NCBI GenBank assembly: GCA_934692485.1
Contig: CAKUTX010000002.1
Span: forward strand, 62,001 to 126,000
Direction of reading: 5' to 3'
Source: an uncultured Candidatus Melainabacteria bacterium
Lineage (GTDB): Bacteria; Cyanobacteriota; Vampirovibrionia; Gastranaerophilales; Gastranaerophilaceae
DNA: 64,000 nt
The notes beneath the pieces were generated by a model. The model was not told where the DNA came from, made no database searches, and saw only the letters and a program-made list of their open reading frames with translations. Numbering within the stretch: position 1 is the first letter of the stretch; each line of letters begins with the position of its first letter. Made by a program: the position numbers and the translations under genes. Below are positions 8,476 to 17,373 of the stretch, one piece after another.

Positions 8476-9171
8476 TTATATATTTAATTTATAGCCGCCA
8501 CCATAAATTGTTTCAATGTATTTTTTGCCGTCAGCAATTTTGTCGATTTTGCTTCTCAAATGTCTGATGTGAACTCTGATTGTTTCAATGTCATCATCTG
8601 GCGAATATCCCCAAATATCTTTCAATAATTGTGCCGATGACACCATATTGCCGTGATTTTGGAATAAAAGATTGAAAATTTCGAATTCTATCGGAGTTAA
8701 TTTGGCAGTTTTTTCATTAACTTTTACGCTATAAAGCTCTGGTAAAAGAGTGATTTCACCTAGTGTCAAAAGTTCTCTTGTGGATGCGCTTTCTGGAATT
8801 TGACGAGTTCTTTTTAATAATGCTCGTACCCTAACTTGCAATTCTTCCATTTCAAACGGTTTTACAAGGTAGTCATCAACTCCAATATTGAAACCTGTAA
8901 CTTTGTCATTAATTTGTGATAACGCAGTAAGCATCAAAATTGGAATGTTTTTTGTAGACTCGTTTTTGCGAATTCTTTGAGCAACAGTAAAACCGTCAAT
9001 ATCTGGCATCATTACATCAAGTATTACCAAAGCTGGTATTTCTTGTTTGCATAATGCAAAACCTTTTATTCCGTCATATGCCTGAACAACGCTGTATCCG
9101 CATAGTTCCAAGTTTACTTTTATGAGTTCGTTTATCGCTGTGTCATCATCAATTACTAAAATTTTATTCAT
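8476..9171 (-). CDS. OmpR/PhoB-family response regulator
   Basis: A two-component regulator of 231 residues. The receiver domain (1-120) has the acidic pair D9-D10, phospho-acceptor Asp52 (ILDVMMPDIDG) and the Lys in DDYLVKPFEM. The winged-helix DNA-binding domain (about 130-231) has LTPIEFEIFNLLFQNHG, the recognition helix region ETIRVHIRHLRSKID, and the final YGGGYKL wing. All key residues are intact. No histidine kinase is adjacent. The degenerate kinase near 30.5 kb lacks its phospho-His and is not an obvious partner. In cyanobacterial relatives this class includes RpaA/RpaB, but orthology cannot be decided here. Confidence 0.92.
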   Translation of the reverse strand: MNKILVIDDDTAINELIKVNLELCGYSVVQAYDGIKGFALCKQEIPALVILDVMMPDIDGFTVAQRIRKNESTKNIPILMLTALSQINDKVTGFNIGVDDYLVKPFEMEELQVRVRALLKRTRQIPESASTRELLTLGEITLLPELYSVKVNEKTAKLTPIEFEIFNLLFQNHGNMVSSAQLLKDIWGYSPDDDIETIRVHIRHLRSKIDKIADGKKYIETIYGGGYKLNI

Positions 9172-9177
9172 ACTTGC

Positions 9178-9206
9178 ATTCTATATACAAAATATACAAA
9201 ATACAA
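9178..9206 (-). promoter_or_regulatory. Promoter of the response regulator, leaderless spacing
   Basis: Read leftward: TTGTAT (9206-9201), 17 bases, TAGAAT (9183-9178), then exactly six bases to the ATG at 9171. No ribosome-binding site lies between them. Confidence 0.55.
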
Positions 9207-9411
9207 CACTTTATGTTAAAAAATATTAATAAAAATAGCCTGTTAGAATAATCCATTATTAGTACATTTCAGGTATGTAAAAATGAAAAGAATTGTAAAT
9301 AATGTTATAAAAAGTGTAAAATTTACAAATTTTCGAATTTTTATTGTATTATGTTAATTGCGTAAGCAAAAATTTGTAGAAGTAAGTATACATTTATAGG
9401 AGGCACATGAA

Positions 9412-9864
9412 TTGGCAGTAACATCACCATTTACAGAAATTAAGAACGGTAAAAAAGAAATCCACTTAGGACAACACGTATTAGCAGAATTTTTTGAATG
9501 TGATCCGAACACATTGAACAGTCTTGATAAAGTAGAAAAGTATATGGTGGATGCCGCCCTTGAGTGTGGTGCTACTGTTGTTCAGAAATGTTTTCATATG
9601 TTTAATCCATATGGTGTTTCTGGTGTTGTAATTATTTCAGAAAGCCACTTGGCTATTCACACTTGGCCAGAATTGGGTTATGCAGCAGTAGATTTGTTTA
9701 CTTGCGGTGATAAATGTGATCCAAAAGTTTCATACGAATTTTTGAAAGAAAAATTTAATTCTAAAAAAGCAACTTTCTCTGAATTAAAAAGAGGCATAAT
9801 TGATGAAGAAACTCTTAAAGTTGCAGAAAAGCCTTTTGAAATCATGCAACAATTTGCTGACTAA
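9412..9864 (+). CDS. speH: S-adenosylmethionine decarboxylase proenzyme (SpeD/SpeH)
   Basis: Produces decarboxylated AdoMet for spermidine synthesis; the proenzyme cleaves itself to make a pyruvoyl group. The cleavage and active-site block is [15 protein letters not shown], with the second Ser becoming the pyruvoyl residue, His of the AIHTWPE motif and Cys of LFTCGD also catalytic. The start is a TTG at 9412 with AGGAGG at 9398-9403, an ideal 8-base spacing. The nearer ATG at 9407 is only 3 bases from the Shine-Dalgarno and gives a 4-residue peptide. The length, 150 residues with an extended C-terminal tail, is a little longer than the 126-residue Bacillus form. Single gene with its own terminator. 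No speE seen here. Confidence 0.95.
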   Translation: MAVTSPFTEIKNGKKEIHLGQHVLAEFFECDPNTLNSLDKVEKYMVDAALECGATVVQKCFHMFNPYGVSGVVIISESHLAIHTWPELGYAAVDLFTCGDKCDPKVSYEFLKEKFNSKKATFSELKRGIIDEETLKVAEKPFEIMQQFAD

Positions 9865-9892
9865 TTGATGATGATTTTTTGACATAAATAAC

Positions 9893-9928
9893 AAAAAAGA
9901 TGATGAAGTAAATTTCGTCATCTTTTTT
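9893..9928 (+). terminator. Rho-independent terminator of speH
   Basis: A-tract, 9-bp stem (9899-9907 with 9914-9922, one G-T pair), T7 tract. It lies about 35 bases after the speH stop and may also work leftward. Confidence 0.8.
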
Positions 9929-9958
9929 TGTTGTTAAGATAAATTTTGTAAAAATTGG

Positions 9959-10651
9959 TTATAAATCCTCAAACCCAGGAGATGTTGATGGAAGGTTTTT
10001 ATAGCCCTGATTTGACATGACGGTCTTTTTAATATATTTGTTTGAATATCCGCCCCGTTCAAATAATTTTTTTAACTGGTTTTCGCGCACTACGAGCGGA
10101 TGAAGTTCGTCATTACTTTCTGGATAAAGCTTAGAAATTTCATACCAAACGGAAGCTTCCATTGTCCAAGCATAAGTTTCTTCCGCTAGAGAATTGTATT
10201 CATCCTGATGCAAAGCTTCGTGAGATAATAATGCTGCCAAAGCTCCAGGAGGTGCGTCTTGGTGGCGAGGGTTAATATAAATGAATAATTGTTTATTTTT
10301 TTTCCAGCCAAGTGCATCAAATTTTGCATAATCAGGGTTAATGGTTCCTAAGTCCCTAAATTCAATTTTTACGGGACGACCAGACAGGTTATTCCCTAAT
10401 ATCGCGTTTCTTGAAAATTCTCCATTAGTTCCTTTGAGCATATCTAATGCTACATATATGACTTGGTCTTTCCCGACAACTTTATACGTAGGTGTAATTT
10501 GTTTAACATAGTTGTATGTATATTTTGCCGGATAAGTTTTAGGCATTTGCATAAGCTCTGTTTCATCTTTTTTTGCCGAAAAAGATGGTAGCTGCATAAT
10601 TACAGTTAATAATCCAATTAATATAATTCTTTTCACACTCTTATATTCCAC
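9959..10651 (-). CDS. Exported HExxH-motif protein
   Basis: A 230-residue protein with an N-terminal signal (RIILIGLLTVIMQLPSFSA) and a motif SHEALHQDEYNSLAEE about two-thirds along. The HEALH sequence followed by a Glu-rich segment fits a zinc metallopeptidase HExxH...E site. The start is GTG at 10651 with AAGGAG 9 bases upstream. It follows the TPR gene by 70 bases in the same direction and may share its transcript. The upstream neighbours (DivIC-like, TPR) suggest an envelope role. Protease activity is inferred from the motif only; I cannot assign a peptidase family. Confidence 0.65.
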   Translation of the reverse strand: MEYKSVKRIILIGLLTVIMQLPSFSAKKDETELMQMPKTYPAKYTYNYVKQITPTYKVVGKDQVIYVALDMLKGTNGEFSRNAILGNNLSGRPVKIEFRDLGTINPDYAKFDALGWKKNKQLFIYINPRHQDAPPGALAALLSHEALHQDEYNSLAEETYAWTMEASVWYEISKLYPESNDELHPLVVRENQLKKLFERGGYSNKYIKKTVMSNQGYKNLPSTSPGFEDL

Positions 10652-10721
10652 TAATAATTTCTCCTTATTCTACAAATGTAGCAGATATTAATATTATAAC
10701 TATGTTTATTTTTTCGTCAAA

Positions 10722-12299
10722 TTATTTTCTAATTTTTCTTGTCAAAGTTGCTAATTCTTTGTAAACAATTCGATATTCTTCTTTGCTGGAGATGTTTTCA
10801 GCTTCTTTTATGTATTCAAGAGCTGATTTATAATCTTCTTTTTCTTTGTAGATTTTACTCATCGCAGCATAGTATTCTGGATTGTTCAAATCGAACATTA
10901 TAGCTCGTTTCATGCACTCTAAAGCTTCATCATAATCTTTTTCTTCTAATCTGACTAAAGCTAAGTAGTAATAACCTGACGCGTAGTTCATATCAAGAGA
11001 GATTGCTTTTTGTGCAAAATCTTTTGCTTTGTCATAATTTTGATTGCCAAATGCGGCTTTTGCTCCAATTGAATAGGCTGCAATATAATTTTCATTTTTT
11101 TGTAACACTGTATCAATAATATTTAAAGCTTCATTATATTTTTTTTCGGCAATATATGTTTCAGCGAGTTGGCAGTGATAATTTAGACTATCAGGAGTTT
11201 TTTCAATAACTTTTTTAGTCATTTCTTCTGCTTTGTCAAACATTAACAGTTCTCTGTATACGTTCGCCAAAGAAATCATTGTAAAATTGTCATTATTCCC
11301 ATTTTTCAAATTTGTTTCAAGTTCTTGTTGTGCGCCAAGATAATCTTTTTTTTCAAGTTTCAAAAGAGCATTCAAAACATGCGCAAGCCCGTATTCGGCA
11401 TCGTGTTCTAATACGTAATCAATTTCTTTTTGAGCTTTTTCAAAATTCTTTTGTTCATAATAAAGGTATGCAAGAGAGTATCTGTAACCGAGATTATCTG
11501 GAGCCATACAAATAGCTTGAATATAGGATTGCATAGCCTCTTTTATCCAGCCGTTGTAAAAATAAGCATTTCCTAAATTAAATAAATATTTATGATTTTT
11601 TTTGTTTAAATTAGACGCTTTCGAAAAATATTTTATGGCATCAATAAATTTTGTATCTTCTAATGCAAACAAACCCAAATAGTTCAAGATTTCAGGATTA
11701 TCAGTTGTTTTAGGAAAATTATTAAAAATTTCTTTGGATTTCTCAAAGTTATTTTCATCAAAGTAAATTTTTCCTAAAAGAACGAGGGCATCGTCATTTT
11801 GAGGATTTATTTTTAAAGTATTTTCCAATTTTTCTTTTGCGGTTTTTAATTTTCCGTTATCATAGTATGCTTTTGCTATTTCGTACAAAATTTTGTCATT
11901 TAAAATTTCTGAATTTTCGAATTCTTTTATTTTTTCAAAATTTGCCGTTTTAGAAGCTGCTTTTATTAGTTCAATAAGGTTTTCCGAAGTTTTTTGAATA
12001 TCAAATATTTTTTCTACAGCTTGATAAGCTTTTTCTTTTTCATCCGAGATTATGTAGATTTTCTGAAGAAGTTTAAGGGTATCAACGTGTTTGGAGTTAC
12101 ATTGTAAAACTTTTTCCAAATACTGCATTGCTCTTGGAAAATTATTTAGCAAGAAATAAAGTTCTCCAAGTTGAAAAAGGATTTCGGTATTTCCACTTTC
12201 AAGTTCAAGAGCTTTGTAAAGCATTTCAATCGCCTGTTTATAGCATTTTTGCGATTTTAAGTCGAAGGCTTTTTTTATGTATTCAATAGTTTCTTGCAT
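10722..12299 (-). CDS. Tetratricopeptide-repeat protein
   Basis: A 525-residue protein made almost entirely of about 13-14 TPR units of 34 residues, each with the A/G-x-x-Y/F and P-x-x-x-x-A pattern (for example GNTEILFQLGELYFLLNNFP, NKKNHKYLFNLGNAYFYNGW). No signal peptide, so it is probably a cytoplasmic scaffold. CGGAG lies 6 bases before the ATG. The gene starts 10 bases after the DivIC-like gene stop, so the two are almost certainly co-transcribed. TPR proteins mediate protein contacts; the partner is not evident. Confidence 0.85.
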   Translation of the reverse strand: MQETIEYIKKAFDLKSQKCYKQAIEMLYKALELESGNTEILFQLGELYFLLNNFPRAMQYLEKVLQCNSKHVDTLKLLQKIYIISDEKEKAYQAVEKIFDIQKTSENLIELIKAASKTANFEKIKEFENSEILNDKILYEIAKAYYDNGKLKTAKEKLENTLKINPQNDDALVLLGKIYFDENNFEKSKEIFNNFPKTTDNPEILNYLGLFALEDTKFIDAIKYFSKASNLNKKNHKYLFNLGNAYFYNGWIKEAMQSYIQAICMAPDNLGYRYSLAYLYYEQKNFEKAQKEIDYVLEHDAEYGLAHVLNALLKLEKKDYLGAQQELETNLKNGNNDNFTMISLANVYRELLMFDKAEEMTKKVIEKTPDSLNYHCQLAETYIAEKKYNEALNIIDTVLQKNENYIAAYSIGAKAAFGNQNYDKAKDFAQKAISLDMNYASGYYYLALVRLEEKDYDEALECMKRAIMFDLNNPEYYAAMSKIYKEKEDYKSALEYIKEAENISSKEEYRIVYKELATLTRKIRK

Positions 12300-12309
12300 T
12301 TATGCTCCG

Positions 12310-12717
12310 TTATTTTTTCTTCTTTTTATTATTGTTATGCTTGTTCTTTTTTTTGTTATTATTCTGAGGCTGTGTATTGTTAATCAAGACAAGTACTTCA
12401 TCTTCTCCGGCCATTTTAAGATTATTTCTGGCAATTCCTTCAAGACTAGATGTTGAGGAGAATAATTTTATATCTTCTTTAAGCTCTTGGTTTTGGTTTT
12501 CTGCGGAATCTCTAATTTTTGTTAGAGTTGAGATTTTTGCTCTATACGCGATTGTTTTAGAGATGTTTAAAATCGCGCCAAAACCGATTTGAATAAGACA
12601 AAGCAACAATACAAGCGTCAAAAAAGAATAGTAAAAACCAGTTTTGTTTTTCTTTTTTTGTTTGTAAAGCGGTTGTCCTTCCTGAATATTAGATTGTTGT
12701 TCTTTATCCTCAGTCAT
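12310..12717 (-). CDS. DivIC/FtsB-family septum formation initiator
   Basis: A 135-residue bitopic membrane protein. The cytoplasmic N-terminus is Lys-rich, followed by one transmembrane helix (about 28-50, FLTLVLLLCLIQIGFGAIL), a coiled coil (55-85, ISTLTKIRDSAENQNQELKE), then LEGIARNNLKMAGEDEVLVL, which matches the family's C-terminal motif (I-A-R-x-x-L-x-M-x-x-x-x-E). In other bacteria these proteins link FtsL to the divisome. The tail is an unusual Asn/Lys low-complexity run. GAGG precedes the ATG. It is 10 bases upstream of the TPR gene. Confidence 0.8.
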   Translation of the reverse strand: MTEDKEQQSNIQEGQPLYKQKKKNKTGFYYSFLTLVLLLCLIQIGFGAILNISKTIAYRAKISTLTKIRDSAENQNQELKEDIKLFSSTSSLEGIARNNLKMAGEDEVLVLINNTQPQNNNKKKNKHNNNKKKKK

Positions 12718-12778
12718 AAAACCTCACAGAAAAATTATAAACAAAATAAACTATTAAGACAATAATATTAGTATAAAT

Positions 12779-13690
12779 TTACAATTTGAATATAGCTGAG
12801 AAATTTACTTGAGTTTTAACTGCGCCGCTATTAACGAAATACGTTTGTTTTGCGCCAGCTTCAAATATAAGTTTATCTTTATCTTTTTTGCCAAACGGGT
12901 TGAAAGAAAATTTTAATTCTGAAGAACGACGATTTCTAGTCACATCTGCTTTTAAGGTGCTTTTTAGCGAGATGTAATTATTAAGTTTTAGCTCAGGAGT
13001 TATTGATATTGTATTGTAATCTTGTGCATATGTAGTGTTTAACGATTTTTTTACGGATGAACTCACTGCAAACCTATTTTTTTCATATTTTGTAAATAAG
13101 CCTGTTTCTGTTTCAAGCATTGCTATATTGTCAACTTCATTTCCATAAAGAGCACCTAGTGTGAAATCTCCTATTTTGTCAGTAGTTTTTATTGAATTAG
13201 GTGCAATTTGATATTCTGCATCGGTGTATCTTTGAATGTTTCTGTTTGTTGAGCTCAAATTAAGTCCCTTTGAGGCTGATATTTTTTGTGGACTTTTTAT
13301 ATTTAACACAAAATTATCATTTTCATCTTTCAAGTAAATTGCATTGGAATCCTCGACATATTGAGCATACCCTTTTAAAACGGTTGCACCTAACGTAACG
13401 TCGTTGTTATCTGGGGTTTCATTTGTTTCGTCGTCAGAGATTTCTTGCTTCATGTTTAGCATAATTTCTTCATCACTCTCTACTTTTTGTGTCGGAGTAA
13501 TGTAATCATTGTCAGAAGCATCTAGCTCCTCTTTTGAAGAAGTTTTAGAATTTTCATCTGGTATAGAATAAATAAAAATATTTGGCAGAGCATTCTGAGT
13601 TCCCGTTGTCGGAATCATTTTTTTATTCGCGCTGAAAACGGGGGATTGAAAAATTGCCAGCAAAAATATAATTATCAAAGCCTTCTTCAT
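12779..13690 (-). CDS. Exported hypothetical protein, possible outer-membrane beta protein
   Basis: 303 residues with a clear signal peptide (KKALIIIFLLAIFQSPVFSA). The N-terminal third is acidic and disordered-looking (DDETNETPDNND). From about residue 110 alternating hydrophobic strands appear (GDFTLGALYGNEV, TKYEKNRFAVSSSVKK, ELKLNNYISLKSTLKADVTR, ELKFSFNPFG, LIFEAGAKQTYFV), ending VNFSAIFKL. A terminal aromatic-x-hydrophobic strand is typical of outer-membrane beta-barrels, so an 8- to 10-strand barrel is possible. It heads a leftward group with the DivIC-like and TPR genes and has a near-consensus promoter abutting the ATG. Confidence 0.55.
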   Translation of the reverse strand: MKKALIIIFLLAIFQSPVFSANKKMIPTTGTQNALPNIFIYSIPDENSKTSSKEELDASDNDYITPTQKVESDEEIMLNMKQEISDDETNETPDNNDVTLGATVLKGYAQYVEDSNAIYLKDENDNFVLNIKSPQKISASKGLNLSSTNRNIQRYTDAEYQIAPNSIKTTDKIGDFTLGALYGNEVDNIAMLETETGLFTKYEKNRFAVSSSVKKSLNTTYAQDYNTISITPELKLNNYISLKSTLKADVTRNRRSSELKFSFNPFGKKDKDKLIFEAGAKQTYFVNSGAVKTQVNFSAIFKL

Positions 13691-13696
13691 AGATAT

Positions 13697-13725
13697 ATTT
13701 TAGAGGGTAATTTAAAATTAGTCAA
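13697..13725 (-). promoter_or_regulatory. Promoter of the exported protein, leaderless spacing
   Basis: Read leftward: TTGACT (13725-13720), 17 bases, TAAAAT (13702-13697), six bases, ATG at 13690. No Shine-Dalgarno is present in the gap. Confidence 0.65.
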
Positions 13726-13829
13726 ATTTATTTTTCTTTAATGACAAGATTGTTAATGTATAACTTGAAAATAAATTATGCGCGTGATATTTTTATAATG
13801 CGAATTATAAATAGAATCGAGGAAAATTT

Positions 13830-15299
13830 ATGACAGAAGTTAGAGTCAGAATAGCACCGTCACCAAGCGGAAATTTACACATCGGTACAGCTAGAACTGC
13901 ATTGTTCAACTATCTTTTCGCAAAGAAAAATAACGGAAAGTTTGTTTTGAGAATTGAAGATACTGATGCAGAACGAACTAAACAGGAATACATTGACAAT
14001 ATTTTCGATAGTTTAAAAGCTTTAGGTTTGAATTGGGATGAAGGTCCTGATGTAGGAGGCCCTTACGGTCCTTATACTCAATCTCAAAGATTTGATATTT
14101 ATCCAAAATATGTTCAAGAATTGTTAGATAAAGGTTTTGCTTATGAATGCTTCTGCACACCAGAAGAACTTGAACAGGAAAAAGAAGAAGCTTCTAAAAA
14201 CAAAAAACCTTATGTTTATACAAAAAAATGCTTAAACTTGACAGAGGAAGAAAAAGAAAAACTTAGAGCAGAAGGCAGAAAGCCAGCAATCAGATTTAAT
14301 ATTGCAAAAGCGCAGAAGGCATTTCACGAAACATCTATGTTAACTTTTGACGATATGGTTAAAGGAGAACTTCACGTTGATACAAACTTGCTCGGCGATT
14401 TTGTTATTATGAAATCAAACGGAACACCGACTTACAACTTTGCTGTTGTAATTGATGATATGTTGATGAAAATTTCTCACGTAATCAGAGGTGAGGACCA
14501 TATCTCTAATACATTCAAACAAATTTTGATTTTTGAAGCATTAGGTGCAGAAGTTCCAAAATTCGGACATTTAGGTATGATTTTGGCTCCGGATAGAAGT
14601 AAATTGTCAAAACGTCACGGTGCAACAGCTGTTTCAGAATTCGTTGAAAAAGGTTATTTGACAGATGCGTTAATCAACTTTGTTGCACTTTTGGGTTGGG
14701 CTCCGTCTGATGGACAAGAAATTAAAACAGTTGACGAAATCGCAAAAGATTTCAGAATTCACGAAATTTCTTCATCAAACTCTATTTTTGAATATGATAA
14801 ATTGAACTGGATGAACAGCCATTATATCAAAATGCTTTCTATTCCTGAATTGAAAGAAAGATTAAAACCATATTTGACAAAATATAATCTTAACGAATTA
14901 ACTGATGCTCAATACACTCGTATGGTTGAGGTTACTTATGAACCTTTGACATTGCTATCAGATATTACAGATGCTGTTCCATACTTCTTTGGAGAAGATG
15001 TTGTAATGGAAGATAAAGCGAAAGAAACTCTTGCTACAGATGTATCTCAAGATGTATTGAAAACATTTATGGAACAAGCTAAAGATTGGGAATGGACTGA
15101 AGAAAACTTGCATGAAAAATTGGAAGCTTTCAGAGCTTATTACAAAGAAAAAGGTGTTAAGCCAAAAGTTACAATGTGGGCAATTAGAGCTGCAGTTACA
15201 GGCAGAACTTGTGGTGCAGATATGACAGCAATTCTTGCAATTATCGGCAAAGAAAAAACATTCCACAGAGTAAAAGCAGCAATGAAACAAGCTGTATAA
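13830..15299 (+). CDS. gltX: Glutamyl-tRNA synthetase
   Basis: Class I synthetase charging tRNA-Glu (possibly also tRNA-Gln if an amidotransferase route exists). The HIGH-type motif is PSGNLHIGTARTA (residues 11-23) and the KMSKS-type loop is KLSKRHG near 250. The central GEDHISNTFKQ block is also typical. 489 residues is normal. A GAGGAAAA site lies just before the ATG. It stands alone with its own terminator. The motifs are complete and nothing looks unusual. Confidence 0.97.
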   Translation: MTEVRVRIAPSPSGNLHIGTARTALFNYLFAKKNNGKFVLRIEDTDAERTKQEYIDNIFDSLKALGLNWDEGPDVGGPYGPYTQSQRFDIYPKYVQELLDKGFAYECFCTPEELEQEKEEASKNKKPYVYTKKCLNLTEEEKEKLRAEGRKPAIRFNIAKAQKAFHETSMLTFDDMVKGELHVDTNLLGDFVIMKSNGTPTYNFAVVIDDMLMKISHVIRGEDHISNTFKQILIFEALGAEVPKFGHLGMILAPDRSKLSKRHGATAVSEFVEKGYLTDALINFVALLGWAPSDGQEIKTVDEIAKDFRIHEISSSNSIFEYDKLNWMNSHYIKMLSIPELKERLKPYLTKYNLNELTDAQYTRMVEVTYEPLTLLSDITDAVPYFFGEDVVMEDKAKETLATDVSQDVLKTFMEQAKDWEWTEENLHEKLEAFRAYYKEKGVKPKVTMWAIRAAVTGRTCGADMTAILAIIGKEKTFHRVKAAMKQAV

Positions 15300-15322
15300 C
15301 AACAGTATATAGGTATAACAGG

Positions 15323-15357
15323 AAAAGAGTAGGCATAAAAAGTCTACTCTTTTTTTA
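15323..15357 (+). terminator. Rho-independent terminator of gltX
   Basis: AAAAGAGTAG (15323-15332) pairs with CTACTCTTTT (15344-15353), 11-base loop, followed by T residues; starts 24 bases after the stop. Confidence 0.85.
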
Positions 15358-15433
15358 GTATTATTATTAAAATAAGCTAATGTAACAAAATGTAAAGATG
15401 AGTTAAAAATGGCTGAAACTCTGTCATAATGCC

Positions 15434-15456
15434 TCTATGCTATGCTATGCTATGCT
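15434..15456. repeat. Pentanucleotide tandem repeat (CTATG)x4
   Basis: Four consecutive CTATG units followed by a GC-rich CTGGGCGGGGC. It lies in the roughly 200-base gap between the gltX terminator and the 88-residue gene, about 110 bases before that gene's ATG. Confidence 0.8.
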
Positions 15457-15563
15457 GGGCGGGGCACTATGGCAATATTTTAGGCTTTTGTGTTTTTATA
15501 AAAGAGTAAGGGAAAATCGATTTTCAAAATAAAGAAAGAAAGAAATTATAGGAGAATATCATT

Positions 15564-15830
15564 ATGTTAAATGTACCAAAATTGGCTAATAAAGCTTTGT
15601 CTAAAGTTGATTGGAAAGTACTTGCAGAAAAATGTGGAAATTCTGCAAAAGAATTTAAAGCGTCAGGTGAATTAGAAAAATATATTTTAAAAGCAAAAAG
15701 TTTAGAACCATCTTGCGATACTTATCAGAAAATTCCCAAAATTGATTTGCCAAAAATAGCAGAAACCGAAATTAAAACCGCAAAAAAACCACCTGTATGG
15801 AAACGAATTCTTGGAAAAATTTTTGGTTAA
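15564..15830 (+). CDS. Small basic hypothetical protein, 88 aa
   Basis: Not recognised. TAGGAG lies 9 bases before the ATG. Residues 1-50 are helical and charged (DWKVLAEKCGNSAKEF), then a Pro/Lys-rich segment (KIPKIDLPKIAETEIKTAKK), ending with an amphipathic PVWKRILGKIFG that could bind membrane or RNA. It has its own transcription unit: a roughly 260-base upstream region holding a short tandem repeat, and a strong terminator downstream. Confidence 0.55.
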   Translation: MLNVPKLANKALSKVDWKVLAEKCGNSAKEFKASGELEKYILKAKSLEPSCDTYQKIPKIDLPKIAETEIKTAKKPPVWKRILGKIFG

Positions 15831-15849
15831 TTAAATTAGAAAACAAATA

Positions 15850-15883
15850 ATTAGGTGGAGATACATATACATCTCCACCTAAT
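15850..15883. terminator. Bidirectional terminator
   Basis: A perfect 13-bp inverted repeat (ATTAGGTGGAGAT at 15850-15862, ATCTCCACCTAAT at 15871-15883) with an 8-base loop between two converging genes. The flanks are A-rich on the left and T-rich on the right. Confidence 0.75.
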
Positions 15884-15892
15884 TTGTTTTAA

Positions 15893-16768
15893 TTATTGTA
15901 TTTGTTTCACTGTTAAGATTGTGAAAAACCCAAATAATTTGTATTTCGTTGTCGATGGGTCGTAAAATTCTATATTCAGAATATCAAAGCCCAAAAAAGA
16001 AATTTTTATTTTTTTATTTTTTTTATACGGAACTAATATTGGAATATTATGTTCTTTCATATAATTTAGCATTTCTTCTTTTGCGGATTTATAATCTTTT
16101 TTATGCTTGGCGCTTTTTTGAACAACAATTGAGTTTACGTTCCTTCTGTAATAATAAAATGTGTTTGGCACTGTAACAAAACCGTTCAGTGAATAAACAA
16201 TTTTTACAAGCCATATCATATCTTCGTAGTATCTGCCAATTTCAAACGGAATGTTTAATTTGAGTAAACTTTCTCGTCTGTATATTTTGTTCCATACGTA
16301 ATTGTATTTTGGAATATATGCAGCTTTTATTTTTTCGGCAGCAGTTGTAAATATTTGTTCTTTTTTATACTTTAATTTTTTTGTCCTAAGAATTTTTCCA
16401 CATCTAAAAAAATCTCCAGCAACAATATCAGAATTGTATTTTTGTGAAGCATTATATAATTTTTCGAAAAAATCTTCATCCAACCAATCATCAGAATCAA
16501 CGAAACCGATATATTCTCCCTGTGCAACTGAAACTGCTCTATTGCGTGTAACAGAAATCCCTGAATTTTCTTGATGAATAACTTTAATTCGATTATCTTT
16601 TTTCATAAAATCATTCAATATCGTAGGAGAATTATCTGTCGAACCGTCGTCTACGCATATAATTTCAATTTCTTTGAGTGTTTGGTTAATTAATGAATTT
16701 AAACATTTTTTCAAAAACTTTTCTGTATTGTAAACTGGTACAATAATTGACACTTTTACTTTTTCCAT
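15893..16768 (-). CDS. Family 2 glycosyltransferase
   Basis: A GT-A fold glycosyltransferase of 291 residues. N-terminal VSIIVPVYNTEKFLKKCLNS is the GT2 nucleotide-sugar binding start, followed by CVDDGSTDNS, ENSGISVTRNRA and the metal-binding FVDSDDWLDEDFF. Near residue 175 a YEDMIWLVK block resembles the catalytic-base (ED) motif. The C-terminal region (KKNKKIKISFLGFDILNIEF) is typical of LPS or capsule GT2 enzymes. AAGGAG precedes the ATG. It stands alone and the acceptor is unknown; likely surface polysaccharide. Confidence 0.9.
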   Translation of the reverse strand: MEKVKVSIIVPVYNTEKFLKKCLNSLINQTLKEIEIICVDDGSTDNSPTILNDFMKKDNRIKVIHQENSGISVTRNRAVSVAQGEYIGFVDSDDWLDEDFFEKLYNASQKYNSDIVAGDFFRCGKILRTKKLKYKKEQIFTTAAEKIKAAYIPKYNYVWNKIYRRESLLKLNIPFEIGRYYEDMIWLVKIVYSLNGFVTVPNTFYYYRRNVNSIVVQKSAKHKKDYKSAKEEMLNYMKEHNIPILVPYKKNKKIKISFLGFDILNIEFYDPSTTKYKLFGFFTILTVKQIQ

Positions 16769-16969
16769 TAGCTATTCTCCTTAACTGTTATCTCTCACTC
16801 GATATTTTTATATAAAATAATTGTTCACCTAAAGAATTTCATATAATTTGATGTACGCGTATACTTTATCACAAATATGTACGCGAAAGCATAAATGTTA
16901 ATTTTTATGTATGTTTACATCATTAATTCTATATAAATAGATATATACATTATTAAAAAATGTTCGTAT

Positions 16970-17347
16970 ATGTCATATCTTGTAAAAAGAAGTACGATTA
17001 TGATGAAATTTAACGATAAAAAATTAATAGGAAAAATAGTAAAGTCATATAGGAAAAAACTTGGGATTACACAAGCTGAGCTTGCTGAAATGGTAGATTT
17101 GAGCGATCAACATATCTCAAGAATAGAGAGCGGATGTTATCTACCTTCTTTGACTACTTTTTTTGAAATTGTTAATGTACTCAAAATTGATTTGTGTGAG
17201 TTTGGCTTTGGGGTTGAAGCGACTCAAAACCCTCTTAAAAACGAACTTTTAAATAAAATATCTTCTGCAACCGATACTGAATTAATTTTTTACAACAACG
17301 CGATAAATGCAATAAATAATAGTTTTGAAATATTGCAAAGAAGATAA
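16970..17347 (+). CDS. XRE-family transcriptional regulator
   Basis: Helix-turn-helix protein: IGKIVKSYRKKLGITQAELA, then MVDLSDQHISRIESGCYLPS and LTTFFEIVNVLKIDL. The C-terminal 45 residues (LLNKISSATDTELIFYNNAI) form a short helical pair. The longest frame starts at ATG 16970; ATGs at 17000 and 17003 would remove a 10-residue leader and are equally possible because none has a clear ribosome-binding site. It lies just upstream of rsmH, which seems to have its own promoter overlapping this gene's 3' flank. Regulated genes unknown. Confidence 0.8.
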   Translation: MSYLVKRSTIMMKFNDKKLIGKIVKSYRKKLGITQAELAEMVDLSDQHISRIESGCYLPSLTTFFEIVNVLKIDLCEFGFGVEATQNPLKNELLNKISSATDTELIFYNNAINAINNSFEILQRR

Positions 17348-17358
17348 ATTTATTTTCG

Positions 17359-17367
17359 TGTTACAAT
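17359..17367 (+). promoter_or_regulatory. Extended -10 promoter of rsmH, leaderless spacing
   Basis: TGT followed by TACAAT (17362-17367), then exactly six bases before the ATG at 17374. The -35 is not obvious, as expected with an extended -10. No Shine-Dalgarno. Confidence 0.5.
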
Positions 17368-17373
17368 TTTTCT

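Noticed and set aside
9407..9421. ATG at 9407 as start of speH
   Set aside because: Only 3 bases from AGGAGG and gives a 4-codon peptide; the TTG at 9412 has ideal spacing and keeps the family N-terminus.
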